Shown: positions 37,672-46,771 of the stretch, in pieces
Position numbering within the stretch: position 1 is the first letter of the stretch
Layout of the letters: each line of letters begins with the position of its first letter
Assembly: GCF_000347035.1 (NCBI RefSeq)
Contig: NZ_ANIJ01000018.1
Location: 310,001 to 374,000, forward strand
Direction: 5' to 3'
Source: Leptospira sp. B5-022
GTDB lineage: Bacteria > Spirochaetota > Leptospiria > Leptospirales > Leptospiraceae
Length of the DNA: 64,000 nucleotides
Translations under genes and position numbers: made by a program
The notes under the pieces: generated by a model
Databases searched by the model: none
Told to the model about the DNA's origin: nothing
What the model saw: only the letters and a program-made list of their open reading frames with translations

Positions 37672-38253
37672 TTATTTCGCCAACGCTTTCCAAAGAGTTA
37701 AACCGGAAGCATGTAAAGTTTCCGGAGAAAGTTGAATATATCCACCTTTGGCCATCTTTACCATTCCCACAAAACTTCCATAACATAAGGAAACCAGTTC
37801 CATGGAGCCTAGGTCGGATCTGATGTCTCCTTTCGCTTTCGCTTGTTCTAAGAACGTACAAATGAACTCCATGGTTTGGGAGGTTGCTTTTTTGCTAGCT
37901 TGATCCAGATAAGGAGAATGATAGTGTAGTTCTAAAAATTCGAACGCTTCCGGGTAACGGTGGTAGAAGGTAGCAAGTGCCTTCCACAAATGAATGAATA
38001 AGTCTTTGGACTTTGCTTTTTCCGGATAATTTGCAGCGAGAGTTTCTCTTAGTTTGTTTTTCCAGAAACGATATAACTCGTTTACCAGTTCTTCTTTGTT
38101 TTTATAATATCTGTATATGGTTCCGGCGCCGATACCCGCGTCCTTAGCTAGATCAGGTATTGGAGTTGCTTCAAAACCTTTTTCGGTGAATAATCGCAGG
38201 GCAGAGGTGAGTATTCTTTCTTTTTTATCTTCCGGATCTCGAACTACTGGCAT
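37672..38253 (-). CDS. TetR/AcrR-family regulator
   Basis: The 193-aa protein has the helix-turn-helix at ~10-55 (ERILTSALRLFTEKGFEATPI, AKDAGIGAGTIYRYYKNKEELV) and a C-terminal domain of TetR_C type with LHYHSPYLDQASKKA. It starts 15 bp after the murB stop, so murB and this regulator are likely co-transcribed. That is an odd pairing with no obvious functional meaning. It is more similar to the 36554-37291 TetR in its DNA-binding part than to the others in the window. Confidence 0.88.
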   Translation of the reverse strand: MPVVRDPEDKKERILTSALRLFTEKGFEATPIPDLAKDAGIGAGTIYRYYKNKEELVNELYRFWKNKLRETLAANYPEKAKSKDLFIHLWKALATFYHRYPEAFEFLELHYHSPYLDQASKKATSQTMEFICTFLEQAKAKGDIRSDLGSMELVSLCYGSFVGMVKMAKGGYIQLSPETLHASGLTLWKALAK

Positions 38254-38268
38254 TTTGTTTTCCTGGAA

Positions 38269-39231
38269 TTAGGGAATGGTACCGAAGTATTCCACTTCTC
38301 TTTGTAATATCACACCGGTTTCTTTTTCCACTTTTTCTTGGACAGTATTAACTAGTCCATACACATCGGATGCCTTTGCTCCTCCGGTATTCACTATAAA
38401 ATTACAATGTTCCGGAGAGATTTGAGCCCCACCTATTTGTAAACCTCTTAAGCCCACTTTGTCTATAAATTGCCAAGCTTTGATCTCTTTTCCTTGTTCG
38501 TCGAATACCTTCGGGTTTTTGAACATGGAACCTGCACTTTTTTTGTTCTGAGGTTGGGAAGAATTTCGTTTGTCCCTTTTTTCTTTGAGAGATGTTTCGA
38601 TCTCTTCCAGGTTTCCAGGTTTTAATCCGATCCGAATGGAAAGAATAATGGAATCTTTTCTTTTTAGAAACTCAGTAAATCGATACCCATGCTCAATCTC
38701 GGAGGGTTTTCTTTTGAGGACTTCTCCGTTTCTCAGGAATTCCACTTCTTGGATAAGCTCGAAAAGTTCTCCTCCGTAACATCCGGCGTTTTGAATGACT
38801 GCTCCTCCGGTCCAACCAGGGATGGTGCTTAGGAACTCCGCCCCGGTATATCCTTTCTGAGAGATTTGGCGAAATACTGGAGTAGTGTTCGTTGCTGCTC
38901 CTACTTGGAAGATTCCTTCCCCTAAGTCTTTATATTCCTTAAATCCACCGGAAAGTTTTAAGATCACAAAATCATTCGGATGATCCGAGATGAGAATGTT
39001 CGTACCTCCCCCTAGGATTTTCCAAGGAAGGTCCAGTTTTTCGAATAGGGAAAGAGTTTCCAGGATTTGCTCCTGGGTTTCAGGTTCGACCATTATGGGA
39101 GAAATCCCGCCGATCTTAAAGGAGCAATGAACGCTCAAGTCCTGATTTTCCCGGTAGGGTAGACCGGAATTTTCTAGGGAATTCTTTAGTTCTCGGATCT
39201 GTATTTCGGAAAGAATGGCCACTTTATTCAA
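38269..39231 (-). CDS. murB: UDP-N-acetylenolpyruvoylglucosamine reductase (MurB)
   Basis: The 320-aa FAD enzyme performs the second committed step of peptidoglycan precursor synthesis. It has [11 protein letters not shown] (FAD site), [21 protein letters not shown], the catalytic-serine loop [11 protein letters not shown] and the final [20 protein letters not shown]. The SAGSMFKNP form and lack of the extra type-I domain mark a type II MurB. ATG start. Full length for the family. Confidence 0.95.
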   Translation of the reverse strand: MNKVAILSEIQIRELKNSLENSGLPYRENQDLSVHCSFKIGGISPIMVEPETQEQILETLSLFEKLDLPWKILGGGTNILISDHPNDFVILKLSGGFKEYKDLGEGIFQVGAATNTTPVFRQISQKGYTGAEFLSTIPGWTGGAVIQNAGCYGGELFELIQEVEFLRNGEVLKRKPSEIEHGYRFTEFLKRKDSIILSIRIGLKPGNLEEIETSLKEKRDKRNSSQPQNKKSAGSMFKNPKVFDEQGKEIKAWQFIDKVGLRGLQIGGAQISPEHCNFIVNTGGAKASDVYGLVNTVQEKVEKETGVILQREVEYFGTIP

Positions 39232-39286
39232 GTTTCCCCGTTCGGATCTAGGAGCAAGAAAAAAGTCTAAGGCTTAAAAAAGGCTT

Positions 39287-39460
39287 ATGAGAAGAGTAAG
39301 CCAGTCCGACCATTCTTTTAGGGGCCGAAAGATTATGTTTTATTTGCTCTTGCAATCCGTGTATCAAGACTATATCACCGGAAGATCCGATCGGGAAACT
39401 TATATCAATTCCGTGATCCGATTAGCTCTAGACCAAGAAAAATTGGCAGGACTGGTATAA
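39287..39460 (+). CDS. Small 57-aa hypothetical protein
   Basis: The ATG at 39287 follows an AAAAAAGGCTT site, and the frame ends with TAA at 39460. The sequence has a basic start (MRRVSQSDH), then MFYLLLQSVYQDYITG and a regular helical end (NSVIRLALDQEKLAGLV). It fills the gap between divergent murB and the 3' end of hflX. I know no family. Its composition is protein-like, but with 57 codons chance remains possible. Confidence 0.4.
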   Translation: MRRVSQSDHSFRGRKIMFYLLLQSVYQDYITGRSDRETYINSVIRLALDQEKLAGLV

Positions 39461-39490
39461 GGTCTACTTGTTCAAGAACCAAAACCTACA

Positions 39491-41206
39491 TCAAACATAG
39501 GTTTTTTCCGTTTCCTCTTCCCATTCCTCGTCATCTTCCCAAAGTTTTGAGTTAGAGAGTTTTGCCTCTGCTTGGGCGTAAATTCTCTCTTCTATCCGAT
39601 TCAATAGAGTGTTTAATCCGAAACCTTGGATTGCAGAGACATAGATCGTGTCCGGATCACCTTCTCTTAGAAGTTCGTTGCGCGCTTCTTCAGGTAGTCC
39701 GTCTATTTTGTTGAATACCAAGATCCTTGGAATGTCGGATAAATTCAAATCTTCTAATATAGTTTCGACCGCTTCCATCTGTTGTCTGAATTCAGGATTG
39801 GAAACATCCACAACATGCACTAGAAGATCCGAATCTCCCAATTCTTCGAGTGTTGCTTTGAATGCGTTGGAGAGTTCCGGCGGAAGATCGTGGATAAATC
39901 CCACTGTGTCCGAGATTATGATCTCTCGTTCTTCCGGGAAACGTATTCTTCTGGATGTCGGGTCCAAGGTTGCGAATAACTTGTCTTCGGATAATACGGA
40001 AGAGTTTGTCATCGCGTTCAGTAGAGTGGATTTTCCTGCGTTCGTATAACCCACGATACCGCAGACAGGGATCTCGTTTTTTTTCCGTCTTCTTCTCGCG
40101 ATCTCTCTTCGTTTTTTTAAGGACTTAAGTTCCTGTTCCAGTCTGGAAATTCTTTCTTCTACCCTACGTTTTCCGATCTCGAGTTTGGTCTCTCCGGGGC
40201 CTCTTCCTCCGATTCCTCCGGTGAGCCTGGACATATTATCATCCAACTCGGAAAGTCTTCCTTTCAGATATTTTAGTTGGGCAAGTTCTACTTGGAGTTT
40301 ACCGTCTCTGCTTGTCGCATTTCTGGCAAAAATGTCCAAGATCAATTGAGTTCTATCTAAAACTTTCAGATCCGCATAGTCGGAGATCTTTTTTGCCTGA
40401 GAAGGTGTAAGCTCTAGATCGAATACTAATAGTTCCACTTGTTTTTGGATGGCCTTTAATACGATCTCCTCTAGTTTACCTTTTCCTAATACGGTAGAAG
40501 GATCCAATCGATTTTTTCTTTGAATAAACGAGTCCACTACATGAACCCCTGCAGTCCTGCAAAGTTCCTTTAATTCTTCGATTGATTGTGCCGGGGGACG
40601 AACCCTATTATTTTCAGGATACACTCCTACTAAAAAGGCCCTATTCTCTTTTTGGGCGCCTTTTAGATTTCGACGGTATCTGGTCATTCTTCCTTCAATG
40701 TCCAGAATTTCGTCCAGTATACCTTCTTCCAATTGTCCCGGGACTTTTTTAGGAAGAACTGTCCAAGGTTCTCCATCTTCGTCTTCCGGATTTACATGTG
40801 CGGAGTAGTAGGACCGGGGAAGTCCCTTTTCGTCCATAGTGACCGCGGTTATATAATCTAAACGTAATAAAGCTAAGTCCGTAAGATCTTCCTGGTTCAG
40901 ACTTTCTTCTTTGAGATGACTATGTACCAGTCTCAAACCCCTTAACCTGGCTTCGGATGTTCTGATGCGATCGAGCCAAGGGATATCGATAGAACTATCC
41001 GATCCCACGATCACATGGGTTACGTATCCGTTCCTATCGATGAGGATCCCGATTTGTCTGCTAATTTCGAAGGAAAGTTCTGTGAGTGTTCTGGAGACTT
41101 CGGGCGTGATGATCACGTTTTCCCGAATTCTACGCTCGGAGAGTTTTTTGAGTCTTTGGATCTGATTGGACTTTAGTCCGGAAAGGTTTCCGCTGAGCTT
41201 ACTGAT
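39491..41206 (-). CDS. hflX: GTPase HflX, long form, probable non-canonical ATC start
   Basis: HflX is a ribosome-associated GTPase. The C-terminal part has the HflX N-domain ([52 protein letters not shown]). The G domain has G1 [13 protein letters not shown]3 DTVGFI and G4 NKID. The first ordinary start is GTG 41116 (541 aa). However, in-frame sequence up to 41206 reads [20 protein letters not shown], then [14 protein letters not shown], which matches the conserved start of long HflX proteins. An AGAAGAGG site lies 7 nt before the ATC at 41206, and a TAG lies in frame six codons further up. I therefore place the start at ATC 41206 (571 aa). Confidence 0.85.
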   Translation of the reverse strand: MSKLSGNLSGLKSNQIQRLKKLSERRIRENVIITPEVSRTLTELSFEISRQIGILIDRNGYVTHVIVGSDSSIDIPWLDRIRTSEARLRGLRLVHSHLKEESLNQEDLTDLALLRLDYITAVTMDEKGLPRSYYSAHVNPEDEDGEPWTVLPKKVPGQLEEGILDEILDIEGRMTRYRRNLKGAQKENRAFLVGVYPENNRVRPPAQSIEELKELCRTAGVHVVDSFIQRKNRLDPSTVLGKGKLEEIVLKAIQKQVELLVFDLELTPSQAKKISDYADLKVLDRTQLILDIFARNATSRDGKLQVELAQLKYLKGRLSELDDNMSRLTGGIGGRGPGETKLEIGKRRVEERISRLEQELKSLKKRREIARRRRKKNEIPVCGIVGYTNAGKSTLLNAMTNSSVLSEDKLFATLDPTSRRIRFPEEREIIISDTVGFIHDLPPELSNAFKATLEELGDSDLLVHVVDVSNPEFRQQMEAVETILEDLNLSDIPRILVFNKIDGLPEEARNELLREGDPDTIYVSAIQGFGLNTLLNRIEERIYAQAEAKLSNSKLWEDDEEWEEETEKTYV

Positions 41207-41497
41207 AAATTTGCCTCTTCTCTAAGAATTAGACGGTACCATTTCCTAAAAAGAGAGTCAAGCAGTTCCGATCGCAAAAAAGAGCAAGAAGATCGAATTC
41301 TATAGATATAAAGGTATAAACGGCAAATCCGTAACCCATTCCGGAAAGAAATTATTACTTTTACGGTTACATTACTTGCAATCGAGGATTCCGGCCTAAA
41401 AAAAGGTAAACGCACGATAACGGATGGTCGAAAAAAAGAATAGAGGCTGGCACAGGAAAATGTTTCTTGGACCAAAGCTTGCTTTTCGAATAAAAGA

Positions 41498-42811
41498 ATG
41501 TTTGCCCCATTGAATTTCAGATTTTTATTTCCAGGCTTATTACTGATCGCCTCCCTTGGAGTCTGGTTTTCACCTGCTTTTGCTCAAACTCCCGAAGATA
41601 CCGGCAATCCTTCCGATGTGGGAAATACTTCCTCGGACACCGAAGATCCTTCTTCTTCCGATGAACAAGGAACCAATAAGAAAAAACCTAAAAAGAAAGT
41701 ATTGGATCCCGAATCCAAACGTTACAACGATCTTTTAAAGAACGGTCTGTTGAAGGTTTTTGAAGCGGAAGCAACTTACAATTTTAGCAGATTAAAACAC
41801 TTCGGACTCACACATCCTATCCCAAGAGTTAGAGCAGCAGCAGCTTTGGCTTTAGGGAGATTGAAAAATCCTGCGGGCGTTAATATTTTGCACAGTATGA
41901 TCGATCGTGACGGAGAATGGGTTCGTCAGGCTGCGTACAAGGGACTTGCGGATATCGGTTCCAGACGTTCATTAGATTATTTTTATATAGGTGCCAAATC
42001 CTCCGATAGGGAGATCAGAGTCGCTTCTTTCCGTGGAATGGGGAAAACGTTGGATCCCGGCGCAAGAGAAGTTCTTTTAAAAAAAGGTCTTAAGTCGGAA
42101 GATAAGGAAATCGTTAAGGCTACACTTTTAGGTCTTGGCTATTATCAAGTGCCGGAAGACCTTCGCATTTTTATAGAATATTTGAATTCGGAAGACGAGG
42201 AATTCCAAAAAGCGGCAGTGGAAGCCTTGGGAAGACATAAAACCCGGACTTCTATGAAAATTTTGGAGGATTCTTTCAAAGATAAAACAAATCTGCGTAA
42301 TCAGATCTTGGATACTCTGACGGAACAGAAAAATTCTTTTGCGATCTTTGCACTATTAAGAATTCTTAATGCTCATTCCGGTTCGGAAGATATCGTGAAC
42401 GAGATCAGCGCTAGATTGTATAAACTAAAAGCTGTCGGAAAATATATGACCATCATTTCCGATAATACTCCTCTTCTCAAAGAGCCTTATGTCGGAGCTA
42501 CTAAGATCCGAGACCTGGAAGCGGGAGAAGTAGGTAAGGTAGTCGGCAAAAATTCCGTAGCTTATATCATTCCAATCGAAGGCCAGAGGATCGAGGACTT
42601 TTATTATAAGGTTTTGGTTAACACCAAATACAAGGATGCATTTACGGAAACTGTCCAGGGTTGGGTGTTTGGAAAATATATCCAGATCAGGACTATTTCC
42701 ATGCCTAAGGAAGAAAAGAAGAGGAAGCCGAAAAAACCTTCTATCCTGGACGATATGGAAACTTCCGATCCGGCTCCAAATACTCAGCGTGAAAATCCGA
42801 ATTCTCAATAA
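41498..42811 (+). CDS. Exported HEAT-repeat protein with SH3-like C-terminus
   Basis: The 437-aa protein has a signal peptide (residues 1-29, ending PAFAQ). An acidic Ser/Asp-rich spacer (~30-60) leads into six or so HEAT-like helical repeats (~85-300), such as HPIPRVRAAAALALGRLKNP and DGEWVRQAAYKGLADIGS. An SH3-like beta domain follows (~305-400: LLKEPYVGATKIRDLEAGE ... VQGWVFGKYI), then a basic tail. It is presumably a periplasmic or envelope scaffold. The function is unknown. It is a single gene. Confidence 0.82.
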   Translation: MFAPLNFRFLFPGLLLIASLGVWFSPAFAQTPEDTGNPSDVGNTSSDTEDPSSSDEQGTNKKKPKKKVLDPESKRYNDLLKNGLLKVFEAEATYNFSRLKHFGLTHPIPRVRAAAALALGRLKNPAGVNILHSMIDRDGEWVRQAAYKGLADIGSRRSLDYFYIGAKSSDREIRVASFRGMGKTLDPGAREVLLKKGLKSEDKEIVKATLLGLGYYQVPEDLRIFIEYLNSEDEEFQKAAVEALGRHKTRTSMKILEDSFKDKTNLRNQILDTLTEQKNSFAIFALLRILNAHSGSEDIVNEISARLYKLKAVGKYMTIISDNTPLLKEPYVGATKIRDLEAGEVGKVVGKNSVAYIIPIEGQRIEDFYYKVLVNTKYKDAFTETVQGWVFGKYIQIRTISMPKEEKKRKPKKPSILDDMETSDPAPNTQRENPNSQ

Positions 42812-42923
42812 AGTTTCGTCTTTTCGTTAAGACATTGGATCTATCAAGACGATATCCTCTTTTACATTATTTTTTTAAGAGTAACCTCCGGCGCATGGAT
42901 TCGGGTCTTGACTTCCGAATTTG

Positions 42924-42929
42924 TATAAT
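42924..42929 (+). promoter_or_regulatory. Perfect TATAAT -10 element
   Basis: TATAAT lies 31 nt before the ATG at 42961, in the 149-bp gap. No convincing -35 stands at 16-18 bp (a TTGACT is only 10 bp upstream), so promoter activity is tentative. Confidence 0.3.
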
Positions 42930-42960
42930 AAAATATTGATATTCTAATTTTATTTTAAGA

Positions 42961-43740
42961 ATGACCGATCTTTCCGAAATTTTATCCGTTTTTAAATTTG
43001 CATCTAGATCTGCCGGGATAGAGATCTTAAAATTATTCGGAAAAAAATCCGCTTTCGATCTGAAGGATCCTATGCAGGTTTTGACCCAAGCGGATTTGGA
43101 TTCTCATCGTGTTCTGGAAGAAATTCTCAAAAAAGAATTTACCGGTATTCCTTTGGTAATGGAAGAGCAGAATAATTATGAGCCTCTTCCCAGGACTTTT
43201 ATTGTCTGCGATGAGTTAGACGGCACCACTTTATTTTCCAGAGGGATCAAAGAGTTCAGCGTAATTTTAGCATACGTGGAGGATGGATCTCCTGAAGTAG
43301 GATGTATTTATTTCCCTGCCTTGGATACGTATCTCACGTCTCAAATAGGATTCGGGACTTTTATCGACGATCGAAAGATTCTGTTGAAAAAAGGAGGAAG
43401 TCTGGATCGTTCCGTTCTTTCTCTTGAGATCAATAATACTTTTCAAGACGAGGACTATCGTTGGATTGCGAGCGCTAGTAAAAGTACTTTAGCGACCCGT
43501 GCCTTGGCTGCGACAGGCGCAGGGTTTTTGGAATTATTGGAAGGCAAAACGGATCTCTTCATGAACTTAAGCGGTGCCAAGATCTGGGACTTTGCCGCAG
43601 GTGTTCTTGCTTTGGAAGAAGCAGGTGGGATCGCTTTGGATAAAACAGGCAAGCCTTTGAAATGGGATAAGATTCGAATGTCCGCCTTGTTAAGCAGAGA
43701 TCAAGATTTATTAAAAGAAGTTTACCGACTGAAACCTTAA
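42961..43740 (+). CDS. Inositol-monophosphatase-family protein
   Basis: The 259-aa protein has the Mg-dependent phosphatase fold. Metal-site motifs are VMEEQ (Glu pair, ~74) and the CDELDGTTLFSRG loop, where the usual DxxDGT is kept. The C-terminal WDFAAGVLALEEAGG (~210) is also present. It could act on inositol phosphates, fructose bisphosphate or another sugar phosphate; the sequence does not decide. MgtC follows after 15 bp, so the two are probably co-transcribed. Confidence 0.88.
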   Translation: MTDLSEILSVFKFASRSAGIEILKLFGKKSAFDLKDPMQVLTQADLDSHRVLEEILKKEFTGIPLVMEEQNNYEPLPRTFIVCDELDGTTLFSRGIKEFSVILAYVEDGSPEVGCIYFPALDTYLTSQIGFGTFIDDRKILLKKGGSLDRSVLSLEINNTFQDEDYRWIASASKSTLATRALAATGAGFLELLEGKTDLFMNLSGAKIWDFAAGVLALEEAGGIALDKTGKPLKWDKIRMSALLSRDQDLLKEVYRLKP

Positions 43741-43755
43741 AGCATTCCTTGGAAT

Positions 43756-44457
43756 ATGCAGGAATTTCTAACCATTTTGGATTCTAAAACGATCGATACC
43801 TTCACGGTCAGTCTTCGGGTGGGGTTGATCATTCTTTTTGCGGGTGTGGTAGGCTGGAATAGGGAAGGCAAAAATCACGGTGCCGGTTTTAGGACCCATA
43901 TCTTGATCGGTCTTGCTTCTACGGTTTTGATGTTATTATCCATTTTTATTCCGGAATTTTATTCGGTAGTGGGAGGAGATCCCTCTAGGATTGCGGCTCA
44001 GGTGGTTTCCGGAGTCGGGTTTTTATGTGCGGGTGCGATCATGAAGTTCGGATTGACCGTGAAAGGACTGAATACTGCAGCTTCTATCTGGATTGTCTCT
44101 GCCATCGGTTTACTTGTCGGTGCCGGTCTTTATTATGCGGGATTTTTAACCACGGTTGCTACTCTGATCATTCTGGTCTTATTCGATCTGGTAGAAGAAA
44201 GATATTTCGGAAAGTACGAATATAAGGTCCTGATCCTGGATCTGAAACAGAAAAAATTCCACCGAAAAGGGTTTAAGGAATTATTATTAAGAAATAAGTT
44301 ACGATTGGTTTCGGAATCTTTTATGCAAGATTACCAAACTAAAAACGCTCAGATCAAACTTACGATCGCTATGCCTCGAGATTTCGATATTCTAAAGATC
44401 GTGGACGAGTTCAGGAATCTGGCGGATGTCATAAAAATCAGTATAGAATCGACTTAA
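43756..44457 (+). CDS. MgtC/SapB-family membrane protein
   Basis: The 233-aa protein has five predicted helices in the first ~150 residues. The MgtC hallmark pieces are VGWNREGKNHGAGFRTHILIG, RIAAQVVSGVGFLCAGAIM and GLNTAASIWIVSAIGL. The C-terminal soluble domain (~155-233) has the ACT-like fold seen in longer members. The family is linked to Mg homeostasis and survival under low Mg or in hosts; the role here is not shown. It is downstream of the phosphatase gene. Confidence 0.9.
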   Translation: MQEFLTILDSKTIDTFTVSLRVGLIILFAGVVGWNREGKNHGAGFRTHILIGLASTVLMLLSIFIPEFYSVVGGDPSRIAAQVVSGVGFLCAGAIMKFGLTVKGLNTAASIWIVSAIGLLVGAGLYYAGFLTTVATLIILVLFDLVEERYFGKYEYKVLILDLKQKKFHRKGFKELLLRNKLRLVSESFMQDYQTKNAQIKLTIAMPRDFDILKIVDEFRNLADVIKISIEST

Positions 44458-44493
44458 GCTTGGACAATACCGATCTGAATTCGGCTCCAGAAA

Positions 44494-45168
44494 TTAAGAG
44501 ATCTCTAAATATCTTCCGATCATAAGTGCGGTCTCTTCTAGGATTTTTTCATCCGAGATATCGAATCCTTGTAGAACCATATACGTTATTATATCGTCCA
44601 TTGCTCTTTGGGCGACTAAAAGAGCTGAGGGTTCGGATCTTAGTTTTCGGCCTTTGCCGAAGTATTGCAGCAGTTTGAAAACTTCCGTTCCAATCCTTTC
44701 CCTTTCTATTTTTTTTACGGCACTTGCAAGAGCCTGGTCCGAAAGAGACAATATCGCAAATTCTTTATGTAGTTTTTTGTTTTTTAAGGCGGACTTGCGC
44801 ATTCTGGTTAAAATTTCCAAAATAATCCTGGTAAGATCTGCATTTTCAGGAAGTAAGCCGATAGTTTCCGCGGCAAGATTCCCGTAAAATTCTTCGCTAT
44901 ATTTTCGAACTATTTCTAAAGCAATATCGTTCTTATCCTTGTAGTAAGCATAAAACGTCCCGATGGAAACACCCGCTTCTTCCACTATGTCCCGTATTCC
45001 GGTTTCATTATATCCGTTACGTTTTACGAGTCTATAGGCAGCATCTATTATACTTTCTTTTCGGGCTATCGAACGATCTTGTACAGGATTACGGACAGTT
45101 TTTTTCTTCGGATCCATTTCTGAAAATATTCGAGATCGGCCGTTTTGCCTAACAAGCGTATTTTCCAT
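44494..45168 (-). CDS. TetR/AcrR-family regulator with two visible operators
   Basis: The protein is 224 aa from the ATG at 45168 (an internal ATG at 45117 would give 207 aa). The helix-turn-helix is at ~38-85 (SIIDAAYRLVKRNGYNETGI, VEEAGVSIGTFYAYYKDKND). The C-terminal region is a helical ligand domain. It is divergent from the lipoprotein hydrolase at 45264. Two near-identical palindromes lie in the shared region, one just upstream of each gene, so autoregulation and control of the hydrolase are well supported by arrangement. Confidence 0.9.
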   Translation of the reverse strand: MENTLVRQNGRSRIFSEMDPKKKTVRNPVQDRSIARKESIIDAAYRLVKRNGYNETGIRDIVEEAGVSIGTFYAYYKDKNDIALEIVRKYSEEFYGNLAAETIGLLPENADLTRIILEILTRMRKSALKNKKLHKEFAILSLSDQALASAVKKIERERIGTEVFKLLQYFGKGRKLRSEPSALLVAQRAMDDIITYMVLQGFDISDEKILEETALMIGRYLEIS

Positions 45169-45180
45169 TTTTTAAAAAAC

Positions 45181-45195
45181 ATGAACAAGGTTCAA
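45181..45195. promoter_or_regulatory. TetR operator 1
   Basis: ATGAACAAGGTTCAA is a near-perfect palindrome of half-site TGAAC. It lies 12 bp upstream of the TetR ATG, placed to control the TetR promoter. Its centre is 52 bp from that of operator 2, about five helical turns. Confidence 0.75.
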
Positions 45196-45232
45196 ATTTT
45201 AATTTACATTTTATTTTTAGTTCGTCTGATAT

Positions 45233-45247
45233 ATGAACAAAGTTCAT
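45233..45247. promoter_or_regulatory. TetR operator 2
   Basis: ATGAACAAAGTTCAT is a perfect 15-bp palindrome with the same TGAAC half-site as operator 1. It ends 16 bp before the chosen hydrolase start (45264) and covers the position expected for the promoter start region. Confidence 0.8.
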
Positions 45248-45263
45248 GTTTTGGAGAATTCGA

Positions 45264-46535
45264 ATGGGATGTATAATAGGGAAATTTAGTCATCTTTTGG
45301 TTTTTACGGTGCTTTCAATTTCCGTTTGGAACTGCGGGAAAATCGAAAAGGGGCGTTTTTTCAACGATCAGGCCTATCATTTTCAAACCTTAAGAGCCTT
45401 GAACGACGCCCGCAGTGACGGAGCGGAAACAGGAGAGGTTCTCGAGGCGGTACGGAATATCAAGGAAGGGGACCCTCAATCTTGGTTTTCCGCCTGGGAA
45501 AATGCGGGAAATAAGGTTTTAGAGAGAGGAGATCGTATCCAGGACCGGATGAGCCGGGGGCAAGCATACCTGAGAGCGCATAATTATCTTAGAACGGCGG
45601 AATTTTTCCTAGATCCTGAGGATGAAAAAAGATCTTCCGCATTCGATAGATCCGTGGAAGTTTTTCATAAAGGATTGGATACTCTTGGAGTAAAATATGA
45701 GAAGATCAAAGTTCCTTACGGCGAATATCAATTGAATGCGATCTATTATCCGGGGCCTTCCGGTGCGGATCATAAACCTTTGATCGTTCTCGTGGGAGGA
45801 TTCGATTCGACTTTAGAAGAATTATATTTCGTTCTTGTTCGAGCTGCTTATGAGAGAGGGTTCAGCGTGCTTACTTACGAAGGGCCTGGCCAAGGTTCCG
45901 TATTACGAAAGCAAAATTTGGGTTTTACTCCCGAATGGGAAAAGCCGACGAAAGCCGTACTGGATACTTTTTTAGCTTCTCATAAGAAACCTAGCAAATC
46001 CGTTCTGGTAGGTATGAGTCTGGGCGGATATTTCGCTCCCCGTGCTGCCGCTTACGACAAGAGATTTGACGGAGTGGTTGCCTACGACGTTTTGTTCGAT
46101 TTTGGAGAAGTGGCCGAGAATTCCGTTCCGGGGATCATACTCTGGCTTGAAAAAAAGAATTATGATAATGTAATTGAGTTCCTAGTGAAGATAAAATCGT
46201 CCCTTTCTCCCAGTTTTTCCTGGGGAGTAAAAAACGGAAGATGGACGATGAAAACCGGAACCTCAAGCGAGACTTTGAAAGCATTTAGGGCTTATACGTT
46301 GGCGAATTCTGCAGAAAAGATCACACAAGACGTTTTGATCCTCGCAGGAACGGAGGATCACTTCATTCCGGTCAAACAAGTCGAGGACTTTAAGAGTAAA
46401 TTAACGAATGCGAAAAGCGTTACTTCGATACTCTATGACAGAGGATCAGGAGGAGCGGAGCATTGCCAATTAGGCGCTCAGGCTTTATGGCACGCGGACT
46501 TTTTCGATTGGATGAAAAGGTTCGAAAATAAATGA
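45264..46535 (+). CDS. Lipoprotein alpha/beta hydrolase
   Basis: The protein is 423 aa from the ATG at 45264, which has GGAGA 7 nt upstream (the ATG at 45246 overlaps operator 2). The signal peptide ends SVWNC, a lipobox. A helical N-domain (~25-140) precedes the hydrolase core: VLVGGFDSTLEE, YEGPGQGSVLRKQ, nucleophile elbow VGMSLGGYFAPRAA, acid region AGTEDHFIP and His in GAEHCQLGAQ. The helical cap plus core recalls the 2,6-dihydroxypseudooxynicotine-hydrolase/esterase group. The substrate is unknown. It is probably induced when the divergent TetR binds ligand. Confidence 0.88.
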   Translation: MGCIIGKFSHLLVFTVLSISVWNCGKIEKGRFFNDQAYHFQTLRALNDARSDGAETGEVLEAVRNIKEGDPQSWFSAWENAGNKVLERGDRIQDRMSRGQAYLRAHNYLRTAEFFLDPEDEKRSSAFDRSVEVFHKGLDTLGVKYEKIKVPYGEYQLNAIYYPGPSGADHKPLIVLVGGFDSTLEELYFVLVRAAYERGFSVLTYEGPGQGSVLRKQNLGFTPEWEKPTKAVLDTFLASHKKPSKSVLVGMSLGGYFAPRAAAYDKRFDGVVAYDVLFDFGEVAENSVPGIILWLEKKNYDNVIEFLVKIKSSLSPSFSWGVKNGRWTMKTGTSSETLKAFRAYTLANSAEKITQDVLILAGTEDHFIPVKQVEDFKSKLTNAKSVTSILYDRGSGGAEHCQLGAQALWHADFFDWMKRFENK

Positions 46536-46550
46536 AGTTCTGTCATTAGG

Positions 46551-46652
46551 ACCGCGACAGGGATCGCAGCGGAAATCCGGCGATGCACCGTTCATGGTGC
46601 GTCGCTGATTGCAGCGTAGAGCCCGGTCCGAGCGTAGCGAGGAGTCGCCCAA
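46551..46652. repeat. GC-rich structured intergenic element, REP-like
   Basis: This ~100-bp island is much richer in G+C than its surroundings. It contains a 10-bp hairpin (GCGATGCACC / GGTGCGTCGC, 46580-46605), with a 6-nt loop and one T-G wobble. On either side lies an imperfect direct repeat (GATCGCAGCGGAAATCCGG and GATTGCAGCGTAGAGCCCGG). The outermost GCGAC and GTCGC are inverted. It looks like a dispersed repeat unit, but only one copy is in this window. Confidence 0.55.
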
Positions 46653-46771
46653 CTCCGAATATTACAATTCTAAAATCTATTTATGTCCTATTACTTTTAG
46701 CGGGATTCTATTCGAATTTCGGAATTTGCTATGCTTTTTTTAAGAGTTTATAAAATGACACTGACCTGGAT

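Noticed and set aside
41173..41475. 100-codon minus-strand frame upstream of hflX
   Set aside because: It runs out of frame over the conserved HflX N-terminus; hydrophobic and Arg/Ser-rich composition fits a shadow frame in AT-rich intergenic DNA.
46551..46660. Integron attC site
   Set aside because: The right end GCCCAAC fits the RYYYAAC core, but no matching GTTRRRY is present at the left end and there is no integrase or cassette array.
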